A program made the translations under genes and the position numbers. The notes under the pieces were generated by a model. It was not told where the DNA came from, did no database searches, and saw only the letters and a list, made by a program, of their open reading frames with translations. 64,000 nucleotides of DNA from Lunularia cruciata (lineage: Eukaryota > Streptophyta > Marchantiopsida > Lunulariales > Lunulariaceae), in contig OX419761.1 of NCBI GenBank assembly GCA_948567375.1, forward strand, positions 47,680,501 to 47,744,500, written 5' to 3'. This document shows positions 10,691-21,204 of the stretch, one piece after another. Numbering within the stretch: position 1 is the stretch's first letter; every line of letters starts with the position of its first letter.

Positions 10691-13600
10691 GCCTTCTTTA
10701 TTTCTCCTATGATTGTTGAAGTCCTTTTGGCCAGTGCTTGCTACCGGGAGCTTCTTTGTCTACTTTTGGAAGGATATACTTGAAGTGATATCAAGCAAGA
10801 ATAAATTGGGTTGATCAGCATTAATTTAAATTTATTGAGTTTATGGATCTTATTGCTGAAAATGCATATACTAAAATAGCAAATTCTACAACAAAACTTT
10901 TTTAGGGAGTTTAAGCTATGATTTAGAAGGTACAACAAAGAAATTTATGGAGTTTGAGCAATGATTTAGAAGGTATTGGAAATTATACTACCACAACAAT
11001 GGTATTATATTGATCAGAACCCATATAGGTTATCAAGGAATCTTGCTCTTATTTGGGCTTATGAACATAAATGAATTTGTGAGGATTGTTGAATGATGGA
11101 TTGTGAGTTCAATCATTGTTTGAAGATTATACGTGGAAATGACAAGTTTATACGTAGCTTAAAAAATAAATCAAGAGACTTTGTTTGTGCTTCTTTAAGA
11201 ATAAGACTTATATTAGAGTGTATGAATATACATTTTGATAAGATTTTTCTTCTATAAAAAGTATTAGGAAAATATGACTTATTGTCTTGCAAATAGGTCA
11301 TTTTTTTTCTTGGAAGGTAACTCTATTTAAGTTGGTGAATCTAATGTCAAGAAAATCAAACAAGATGGAGTTGAAGCAATAATTTTCATAATTTGATCTA
11401 GATTCCTAAGTTTTCTTACTGATGAAGAGATGCAAAAGTGCATTTAATAATCTTCTTAAATTTCAAGTTTATATAGTTACAAAGGAGTTTTGAATGGTAC
11501 TCATGCACAATCAAAGCTCATCAAAGACATTAATTATTACAGTAGAAAGTTATCTTACCCAATTTGATATAAGATATAATAGATTCAAAAGACACTTTAT
11601 TATATATCAAAGGTGGAATATTAATTTTTATTAATGTTTCCTACTTACTGAGGAATTTCCCATTCAATTAAAGTGTCTTAGAAGACACTTTGACAATAAT
11701 TTTTATCTTTGGCAATAAGATTATCACTTATAGCTATGTTCTTTGCACTTAGTTCTTTAGAGACTCAAGTTACATATAACAAAGATAGATGATAGTTCCT
11801 TATGATATATATAAATAGGTATTTTAGAGATATAAATATTCTGTAATGATTCACATGTGCAAGGTAGATCAGAAGTGGAACAAGAATTTGGACTTTTAGA
11901 AGGTAAATGGAAGATACTTTACTGATGCAAAAGTGCATTGAATAATCTTGTTAAATTTCAAGTTTTTCTAGTTACTGAGGAGTTTTGAATGGCACCCATG
12001 CACAATCAAAGCTCATCAAAGACATTAATTATTACAGTAGAAAGTTATCTTACCCAATTTGATATGAGATATAATAGATTCAAAAGGCACTTTATTATAT
12101 ATTAATGGTGAAATATTAAGTTTTTATACCTACTTAGTGAGGAATTTCCCATTCAACCAAAGTGTCTTATGACAAGAATTTTAACCTTTTTGATAAGTAT
12201 TACCACTTATAGCTATGTCCTTTGCACTTAATTCTTTAGACACTCAAGGTACATATTACAAAGATAGATGATAAATCCTTATGATATATATCTAGGTAAT
12301 TTAGAGGCATAAATATTCTATAATGAAGCACATGTTCAAGGTAGATCAAAATTGGAATAAGAATTTGGACTTTAGAAGGTAAATGGAAGATACTTTATTT
12401 TTAGACTATTATGAAGGTTCCCATGTTAGTTTATACATATTATATTTTTCATAATATCTTGTTGAAGATAATGGTTGTAGATTGTGTTAATATAAAGTTC
12501 AATCACACACTGAAGATCATTGACATAAATTTTGTGTAGAATGAAGTTCCAAGCTAACAATATGAAAAGAGATATACAAGAGTATGCTAATAGTTGTATT
12601 AGAGGTCATAAAGGATCAATGAAAGCCTGGTCAAAATTTATTTCATTTCTTTCTTGATGATGTAATATTGAGTATTGATTCTATATGTAGATTAACGACT
12701 TTACAAAGAGTATTAGGAGTACAAAATAATATAAAAAAGTTGTATCTTCTAAAGGAAATCATTTGTAATAAATCTAAGACTTTCACTTGAATTCATATCT
12801 TTGAGTATGGTCAAAACATAAATACAAAATTATATCGTTAAGTTTAGCTTTTGAGGTTCTTTTTAAGATAATATTATTACTAGTGATAAGTCATTTGAGT
12901 TCAATAAGATATAGACTCAAACCTTAAGCCTAACCTAAGCTTGAAAGAGGCATAGCCCTAGTAAAATAACTAGAATTCAAAGTTATTCACAAGAAAATTT
13001 ATTTTTAACCAACCTATACTATATGAAAAAGAGAGGATGTTTTCAATGTGGCATTCATTAATATATCATGCTAAATTTGAGTGCTATAACAATCTCTTTG
13101 TTCAATTTTGAGCTCATATCATATATTAGTATTATATCTAATTAAGATTTTCATCTCCTATACATTGGAAAGTTCTGGAATTTTCTACTTTAGTTTGATT
13201 TCTTCACCAAAATATTAAAGCATAAGATTGATATTTGTCACAAGTCTAAGCAAAATTTATGTCTAGTGGCCCCTAAGCACTTGCTCTTTGAATTAACCTA
13301 CAAATCTTTGAGACTTTTGAACAACTAATAGTTTCTCAATAATTATGTGATGCTATTGCATAAAAAATTATCATCCCATGACAACTTAATAAACTAATGG
13401 AAACTCCTAAAATCCTAAAATAAATTTTTGCATCTAATGCGTAGGTCCAAGTATACAAAATGTCTTGAAATAAAGGACAATAGCTAGTAGCCCTAAGTAA
13501 ATACAACACCAAGGGAAAGATGGTTATTAAAAGCTCATCAAACCCTGCTATGATTTGTATCATATGATACACTTCTTATATCATATGAAATCACAATAAA

Positions 13601-14090
13601 TAATGTATTAGCAATATAATTTTACACATATTACACCAATGATTTATGTTTCTGAGGAATTGAAGGGACTAATGAGTAAAAGAGCTTCTTAAAAAATTAA
13701 TTATTATCATTTGACAACTAGTATAAATCTAACATTTACCTGCAATTAAATTGTAAGATCATAATCAAATTTTCAGTATCACTTGATTGCAATCTTATCA
13801 TATATAACCAATGTTCACAAAAATATTAATTTGAATTACCTATTGGGAAGAAACATAACAATGTTTTGTAATATAACATAAAGAAAAGGAATATAAGTTG
13901 AATAAAAACACATAGAAGAAAGCTTCTCCAAGAAATTACAATCTATGTTACAAAATACATTTTGAATATTATTTGAAATATATTTGAATATATATTCAAC
14001 TTTTAGCTATATTTGAAAGCTATCATGTGCTAAATGTATCCTAAACCTATAAACATGTATTGTTTCTTCTTAGTGCGGTGGTAATTTTTA
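10691..14090. other. AT-rich spacer, no gene recognised
   Basis: Long AT-rich sequence with only short, unconvincing reading frames. The main structure is the 495-bp tandem duplication listed separately. I see no protein motif on either strand. A 78-codon minus frame at 13336-13572 resembles nothing I know. Confidence 0.6.
11431..12397 (+). repeat. two-copy tandem duplication, period about 495 bp
   Basis: The block starting TGCAAAAGTGCATT at 11431 recurs at 11926. It stays alignable to GGTAAATGGAAGATACTTTA at both unit ends (11925 and 12397). Shared blocks include CATGCACAATCAAAGCTCAT. The second copy has small deletions. No coding content is seen. Confidence 0.85.
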
Positions 14091-14279
14091 CCATTTATTC
14101 TTGCTTGTATGGTTGCTTATATTCATATATGGTTAATCATCTCCCATCAAGTAGTATTAGTACCCACCACATCAAGTAGCAGGGTATACTTTCCATTGGA
14201 GAAAATCATCATATTAGCTCATCATACTCCAAGAGAATGTACTAAGTACCTCCAATTAAAGCTTATTGTCACCCAAAAA

Positions 14280-14288
14280 CACACACAC

Positions 14289-14330
<42 letters not shown>
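14280..14330 (+). repeat. compound (CA)n(TA)n microsatellite
   Basis: About eleven CA dinucleotides followed by about thirteen TA dinucleotides. A shorter TA run occurs near 14541-14555. Confidence 0.95.
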
Positions 14331-14335
<5 letters not shown>

Positions 14336-14879
14336 GATATATGCCACTTTATCTCTAATTATGTCATGGATATTAGTAAGCCCGGAATAGTTTCTATTTG
14401 TAAAATTCACAAGATTAACTTTCACCCTCCAAGAAGGTACATCAGTGGTTATAACCAATTATACTATAATTAAATAAGTGATTTTTTATGTTAATTTTAT
14501 TTAGTAAGAGAAAGAAATATTCAAGTTTGATTCTTTCCTATATATATATATATATTTATTGTAAATGTTATTCTTAAAATATTGCACTCATGTCAATCTT
14601 ATCTATAAAGGGAAGTTCCCATGTTCTTAACGTCTATTATAATAAAATAGATTTTTCAACTTTATTATTTTTTCTCATTTTTTCAAAATTTGCTATGTTT
14701 AAGTATATATAATTGCAACTATTCAATTATTTTTATACTTCTATTGCACTTACTCAATTTGCATTTACCCATTGCACTTATCGAGAGTCGATTGCAAGCC
14801 CTTTCGTACGGTTGTCATAAACAATCTCTCCCGCTACCTAAAGGACTAGAGAGTTTCAGATTTAGTTTTTATATGCCTA

Positions 14880-15215
14880 GTAATCACATGTAAATAAATT
14901 TATGGATAATCCGTAAGAATTTTATGGATATTGCATGGGTTCTTACTAAAATAATTATAATCATATATATTTAAAATTTGTAATTAATTTAAAATATTAT
15001 CTGTGAATTTTAACGGGTTATGAGATGATTCAAAAAATCGATTATTAAATTTTAAATTCAAATTTATCCAGAGTTTGTAAAGTCTAAAATTTTATGAAAC
15101 TATTCCATGACTCGTTAATTTTCTGTGTAGATATCCGTAAAATAGTTTAGAAATATCACTAAATGTTCGTAAATATCCATAGACTTCAAAACTGAAACCC
15201 CTACTATATATTCTC
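14880..15215 (+). repeat. dispersed repeat, copy related to 31.98-32.87 kb
   Basis: AAATAAATTTATGGATA, GATATCCGTAAAATA and ATATCACTAAAT have counterparts in the same order and orientation around 32018-32860. The copy is rich in variants of TCCGTAAAA and ends ACTGAAACCCCTA. Family unknown; perhaps a non-autonomous DNA transposon. Confidence 0.5.
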
Positions 15216-16134
15216 TGCCCTACTTCGTCCTATTCAAGCTTGTCGTGAAAATATCCATTGCGCTACTTCCTTCTCATCAATGGTAAATGTCTATCACTCT
15301 CTTGGGAAGAACGGGTTCAGAACTTCAAGGGTTGAGTGTTAAGTTCAAATTCATCACAAACGGATTTGTGGGTCAAGTACTTCTTTATATGTTGGATGGA
15401 TGACCGGAATCCATGAGGAGATGTTACGACGTTACGTAGAAGTTAAGAGACGAATTCGATTGCATCCTTCAACTAGAGTTTAAGTTTTGTAAAAGACTTA
15501 TCTACACCTCGTTTGTGAAAGAACGGTAATTTCATTGATGAGCAAGGAAGGGAATGAGCGGAGCCATGAGTATATTCAAGACAACCACCATCATAGTTGA
15601 ATAATTCACTTGAAGAGGTAACCATATTAGATTGATTAAACTTGAAGAGAACAATTTCCGTTTCTTTTATGTTTTATAAAGTTAATTCGGTGATTAACCA
15701 AAATTATACTTAACTATCTTTCTACGTTTGTAGATCTACTCAACTGCACCTAAAGTTGGTGGATTTACTTCATCATCCAGGTTTACTTCACGTGGTTTTA
15801 CTTGATTTGTGATGGTCGTGGTTAACACAAATTTGATTGAATGAAATCACATTGTTCTTTACGTAAACATGTCAATTATTGAATTATACAATGAATATGT
15901 ATGTTGAATGTATCTCTATATGAAATCATTCGCTGCTATAACATTAACGAGATATCCATGAAAATAATGTAATAAATAATAAAACTACAGATTAATTTAA
16001 ACAAGAAAATATAATAGAACTTATAAAAATAACCTGAAAGGATTATAGAATACCTCTTTACAGAATTAATAGATGTGAATAAAAATATATAATTTTTATG
16101 TAGTATCTCTTTGCATGTCCTTAGATACTTATTA

Positions 16135-16195
<61 letters not shown>

Positions 16196-17059
16196 GAAAT
16201 AATTTTTTTGTCCCATACTTCATTCAAATTATCCGAATTGAAACTTGTATTACAATCATAATCATAAATATTTCATATTTTTTATAAGAATTATTGATTT
16301 TATGATGATTAGTTTTTCCATCACATTTATTTATTTGATCAAAAAGATTCTGCTAAGAGTGTCTCTATGCTCCTACCCTCCTTCTGAACTCAAGTGACAT
16401 TTAGAATTTGATAATTCAATAATGTACTAAAATTTGAGGAAGTTGAAGGGACAAACACTAACCAGCCCTTTGGAATTTCCTCCCCCAAGAAGTCCATTGA
16501 TGTAAGTATTGAGGAGCCAATTCTATGGCAAGAATGTTATTGAATAAAAAGAAATTCCAAAAAAATCATAAGGAACTAGAGAAGACAAGGATATTTTTAG
16601 GGAAATGTTAAATAAATAGACAAATCTTCTAAAAATATAAATGCATTGGCTTGGTTTGTGAACATGTTACACCGTTGTGTCATATCTGTCGGCAAAGATT
16701 AATAGCAGAGATATTAACCTTGGCATGCTGCCGGCAATGTGCCAAGAGAAGTTCTCAAGATAAAAACTAGCTTTCTAAAAACAAAATACACACCAAATAT
16801 ATACCCCAAATGAAACAGAAAGGGAGTAAAAAGTACCAAGGAGTGCATACAAGAACCAAGCATGGGGCCCAATGAACCCCAAGGGCCAAAGACCAAAGCA
16901 AAACCAAGACACCCAAGGCACTCCCAAGGGGGATGCAACCAAGCAACCAGCTGAAAAACAACAAGAGATTACTAATTGGACTATGTGATAAAGGTACTCT
17001 AATGGTATGTCTGGTAATGAGGAGGGAGAGCCCTTGACATGATGTGCATTCTTATTGAT
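15216..17059. other. spacer with long (AT)n run; partly 3' flank of element M
   Basis: No gene recognised. 16137-16192 is an uninterrupted (AT)28-type microsatellite. 15230-15860 is less AT-rich than its surroundings but shows no motif. 16740-17059 may be the 3' UTR of M, since its minus strand is G/T-rich and follows the M coding end. That is inference. Confidence 0.5.
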
Positions 17060-17830
17060 GTTCCCCATCTATTAAGGCACTAGGCTTGAGAGCGTTGTAA
17101 TGTGATTGAGAATCTTTGTCAAAAGTAAGAGGTGAGCATGGCTTGGAGAGACAACCATAACTCCTCTCCTTTTTGAGGAACCTTGTGTTGCCTCACTAAG
17201 CAGTCCATCAAAAGGTGATGAATATGGCCAAAAGTCTACAATTCCTTGAGGAACAAAGGTGCTAAAGGCAAGCCGTGGCACGTAATGATCCTCTTTTCCT
17301 TGAGTCACAATAGGCGCTACTGCTCAGCCTGAATGGTTGCTTGTGCTAGTGTCTCTACTTGTGGGAAGTTTTCAACCACCACATCATACAAAGTATGCAA
17401 ATTGTATATGAATGTGATTATATCTGGTCTCACTCAACATGGAGTGGTTCTAGTAAGTCCAATCACCACTCAATTTGTACTTGGGATCATGTAGATCAAA
17501 ATTAACTACTATATCTCAAATGGCATCATGAACTTTGATGGGCTCTCCTCCTATAGCACATTGTAGTAGATGTATGCCTTATTGTGTTGTATGTAGAATC
17601 ACATGCACATTGGTCTAGAAGCCCTAGTAGGGCCAAATGAGGGAGACCTAACCATAGGTAGAGTGTAGCAAAAAACTCCTCAAACGTGAAGCAAAACTCT
17701 TCTATCAAAAGAGAAGCATGGAGCCAAGCTCCAAAGCCTTTCCCTTCATAAGAAAGGATCCTAGCTCTATCAAACAATGGCACATCAATGAGGATGTTGG
17801 TGAGGGTGTGGGTGTGGACGTGCATACACT
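17060..17830 (-). pseudogene. M C-terminal region: Cys-His knuckle and nuclease-like tail
   Basis: One frame reads EEFFATLYLWLGLPHLALL followed by QCACDSTYN and a His-rich stretch. This corresponds to RFCLGLVHPS and CECGSTLD in L0 and L2. Downstream, KEDHYVPRLAFSTFVPQGI parallels the KVSKYRGMQRGHLFVPLAL stretch of L2. In R2-like elements the region after such a knuckle encodes a restriction-like endonuclease. Here it is too decayed to name catalytic residues. Confidence 0.6.
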
Positions 17831-18059
17831 CATTGATATCTGCCTAAATCTTTCTAGACTCTAGAGAAACAAAGTTGACAAATGTTAGGAGTGGTGAGCA
17901 ACTAAGGCCCGGGAAAAGGTCACAGGCCAACAGTAGATATATATGAAAGTCATGGGTACCTAAATCCACAACCGTGATAGGTGCCAATAGAAATTGATGA
18001 CCATGGTGTAAGAACTTATTGGCTAAGTGGAGGGCCATTACAGCCCATGCACCTATAAA

Positions 18060-19247
18060 AGCTATTGGTGCAATGATCTCTTGTAGTATGAGACCACATC
18101 ATCCCATGGCTCGGGGTGTGGTTATCTGTAATCTACATCACTCCCCTTAAAGTTGTAGGAGCATACATGATCCTAAGAGAGCAAAGGAGGTGTGACATAT
18201 GGTGCTATTAAAATCCATAATTGTGGTAGTAGTGCCTCTATAGGAGGGTATGTGCAAGTTAGATATGCAACTCAAGGGAGATAGCTACGTGCTAAGATGA
18301 AGTATGCAATATGTGTGTTCTCCAACCTAGGGAGTAAGTGAATGTTGGCTTTGATATGCATTAGTGCATTGTAGATGAACACATTGTAGTAGGCATCTGC
18401 TCCCAATGTGGATCCCAACACTCTCACAACTCCTATTTGGAATTAGAACCCTAGTGGAAAATCTGAAAGGAAGAGCTGTAAATGGGCTCCATATCTTGCA
18501 TTTATGGGTTTAGACTTGTAAACCCAAGCTTTATAATTTGCATGTGAAAGCTACTATTTCATGGATCACATCTTCCAAAGGGCTAGAATGTGGGTGTCAT
18601 CAAAGAAAGATGGAAAGATACATGATGGAAAGGCAACTATGACTCTCGTAAAGTTATGTATTGAGCTATGGCAAAGAGAGGTCTTCAAAGAGGATCCCCT
18701 TGGCATCTACACTCAACAAATGCAAGTTTTGTGAAATCTTTTGTAGTAACGTGATGGTTGTACAACAAAGAGGTCATTATGTCATAGTGCAAAAAAATCA
18801 AATCAAGGAGGGGATTTGATCCCTTACTGAGCAAAGAGAACAAAACAAGGCTAGTTAAGAAATGGTATTGAAGAAATTGGAGACATCCACTTGGACAACA
18901 ACCCAATCTGGGTGGAGATCCAAGGATGCTCTAATGCTATCATTAACTATCTTACAACCACCAAGATTGGCCATAGAAAACTGATATGAAGACAAGAAAG
19001 AAGAGAAAGAGTGGCATAGTTGCAGGTAGATGGAATAGGAGACTAAACAAATAAAGACATCCCCAATGGCAATGGGGCAAACACCATATGTCTCCTTTGA
19101 TAGAGTAAAGAGGCAAGATACACCAAAAGATGAGCAGCTCTAGGTAGCACTAGACCCAAAGCAATATGTTGACAAAAAGCAAAGAGAAGAAGAAAACTAG
19201 AATCTAGAGAAAGCAATCATATAGGTGCTCCAAGACTAGTCCGGATG
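18060..19247 (-). pseudogene. M reverse transcriptase
   Basis: Reading leftwards: SIRASLDLHPDWVVVQVDVS with the motif A Asp near 18905, CRCQGDPL (motif B region) near 18695, FPSFFDDTHIL (motif C, FADD-like) near 18600, and IHLLPRLENTHIAYFILA near 18330. This order is typical of non-LTR reverse transcriptases. There are several stops and shifts. The upstream end is cut by the insertion of B1. Confidence 0.7.
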
Positions 19248-19615
19248 TGTAAATAAACCGAGACCAAGGAGAGAAATAGCAGAATGGAAACTCACATTGG
19301 GACACTTGAATGTGGGAAAACTCTGAATGCCTAGCGTGAGCTTCAGCTCTTGTATTTATAGGGATCATACAAGGCTCTTGAGAAGCTTCTCAAGAAGCTT
19401 CCTTCTAGGAACTGCTTACTTGGCATGCAAGCTAAGTTAGTTGGAAGCTTCTAGAAGCTTCTTTGTAGAAGCTACCTACTTGGAGTGCAAGCTAAGCTAG
19501 CTAAGAAGCTTCCCAAGAAGTTTCCTAGATACTTTTGGAATATTCTAAGCTAATTTATCTTATTTGCTACTTTGTTAGCCCTACTAACTTTGTTGCTAAA
19601 CTCCATATTGTTGCA
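19248..19615 (-). repeat. 3' LTR of B1
   Basis: 368 bp. In plus orientation it runs from TGTAAATAAACCGAGACC to CTCCATATTGTTGCA. The inside edge is followed by a C-rich block (minus-strand GGTGGGGGAA), a likely polypurine tract. Confidence 0.88.
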
Positions 19616-20781
19616 TATTCCCCCACCGCTAGTTGGTGACGTCCTTGTTGCGAGTGAAGCTTCAAACTCTTAGATGGCCAGTTATGCATTCTGGAGATGA
19701 GAAAGAGGTTCCTATGTGTCATCATGAAGGAGATACCCTTTCCAAAGGACCTTGTACTCCGTATGTTGTAGACGGCCTTGTTGAATGTGGCAATGCGCAA
19801 GGATATGATCAACTTTGTAGTCCTCATGATCATTGATAGGGATAGGAAGAGGGAGAGGTTGGACTTGAGAGGAAAAAGAAGAGAGATTAGGGACAAAGGG
19901 TTTCAACTTGGAAATATGAAAGACAAGATGGATGCGCATATGACAAGGCAAGGCAAGTCAATAAGCAACATGAGAGACAATTTAGGTGACATCAAAGGGT
20001 CCTATCCAATTAGAGGCAAGTTTACAAACTTGGGTATCAAGTTTAGGGTTAGAGTTTAGGGTTAGAGTTAGGGAGGGGTAGATTAATAGAGGATAGCATG
20101 ACTTTATCATTGACTTCAAAGGTGAGATCACAATGATGGTGGTCTACATATTGTTTCTGAAAATTTTGGGCAACAAGGAGGTGAGATTTGGCTTGTTGGA
20201 GAGATTGGGATGTAGTAGACAAGAAGGTTGAAGTATGAGGGACTTAAGATGGAAGTAGAGCAAGAAGAGAATTTAGAACAAGTGGATCTTGGCCAAAATT
20301 GAGAAAGAAAGGAAAAAAATCTGATGCTTGCCTGTTTGGAATTGTTGTAGGAAAATTATGCAGCTGCAAGACATTCATCCCAATTGGTATGGTAGACATT
20401 GACGAAGGCATGCAACATATCTTCAAAGGTACAATTTGCACATTTGGTTTTTTATCAATTTGAGGATGATAGGCCGTGGACAAAGCAAGCTTGGTGCCCA
20501 GTATCTGGAAGAGTGCTTGCCAAAACTTCTTAGTAAATTGAGGATCACGATTGGAGATGAGTACATGTGACATCCCATGATGCTTGAAGATATTGTCAAA
20601 ATAGATTTGCGCTAAGGTTAGTGCCAAGTGGATGTGATTACTAAGCTTATCCATAAAAACCATGATTGCTTTGTGTCCTTGCTTTGTCTTGGGTAAGGAT
20701 GTGATGAGACCTAAGCTTACCTATTCCCATCGAGTGAATGGAATGGAGAGTAGTTAAAGGAGTCTACTCAGCTTCTGGTTG
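19616..20781 (-). pseudogene. B1 integrase core and chromodomain
   Basis: The integrase region at about 20660-20240 includes MSHVLISNRDPQFTKKFWQA, where the second catalytic Asp position reads Asn. A chromodomain remnant lies at about 19870-19715 (YKVDHIL, YKVLWKGY). Several frame changes are present compared with B2. Confidence 0.8.
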
Positions 20782-20851
20782 TGTAACAATATGGAGTTTA
20801 GTGACGAAGTTAGTCGGGCTTACGAAGTAGAGAATAAGACAAAATAGCCTA

Positions 20852-21073
20852 GAATATTCTAGAAGCATCTAAGAAGCTTCTTGGGAAGCTTCCCAACTAG
20901 TTAACTTGCGCCCTAAGCAGGTAGCTTCTAGAAGGAAGCTTCTAGAAGCTTCTAACTAGCTTAGCTTGCACGCCAAGTAGGCAACTTCTAGAAGGAAGCT
21001 TCTTGAGAAGCTTCCTAGTTAACTTGGCTTGCACTCCAAGAAAGCGGCTCAAGGAAGCTTCTTGAGAAGCTTC
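20852..21073 (+). promoter_or_regulatory. array of heat-shock-element-like GAA/TTC blocks in B4 LTR
   Basis: GAAtaTTCtaGAA at 20852-20864. GAAgcTTCtaGAAgcTTC at 20935-20952, four alternating units at the canonical 2-bp spacing. Paired GAA/TTC units at 20873-20880, 20885-20892, 20986-21014 and 21054-21073. The consensus bound by plant heat-shock factors is nGAAnnTTCnnGAAn. The array ends about 20 bp before the TATA box. Every family B LTR in the window carries related blocks. Function is inferred from the motif alone. Confidence 0.6.
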
Positions 21074-21092
21074 AAGGGCCTTGTATGCTACC

Positions 21093-21100
21093 TATAAATA
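21093..21100 (+). promoter_or_regulatory. TATA box in family B LTR
   Basis: TATAAATA, within CTACCTATAAATACCA. It is conserved in the LTRs of B2 and B3. Confidence 0.6.
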
Positions 21101-21204
21101 CCAAGGCCAAATCTCATGCTAGGCATTCGGAGTTTTCCCTCATTCAAGTGTCTCAATGTGAGTTTCCATTCTCCTATTTCTCTCCTCGGATTTGGTCTTT
21201 TACA

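Larger units (their letters stand above)
20782..21204 (+). mobile_element. solo LTR B4 (423 bp), opposite orientation to its host B1
   Basis: Runs from TGTAACAATATGG to GGTCTTTTACA and is flanked by perfect 5-bp target duplications GGTTG (20777-20781 and 21205-21209). B2 has the uninterrupted site (CTTCTGGTTGCTTGCC, about 39619). A single LTR with clean duplication arises from recombination between the two LTRs of an inserted element. It is the most complete plus-strand view of the family B LTR. Confidence 0.95.

Noticed and set aside
10691-11400. Continuation of L0 beyond its 3' UTR
   Set aside because: Only a weak likeness to L4 up to about 10690; no match to L2 beyond that.
13336-13572. 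78-codon hydrophobic minus frame as a membrane protein gene
   Set aside because: The hydrophobicity follows from the AT-rich composition; no other support.
16137-16192. Long (AT)n run as an origin or regulatory site
   Set aside because: Plain microsatellite with no associated motif.
20852-21080. CRISPR-like array from repeated GAAGCTTC blocks
   Set aside because: Repeats are short, palindromic and irregularly spaced within an LTR of a eukaryotic element; no spacers or cas genes.
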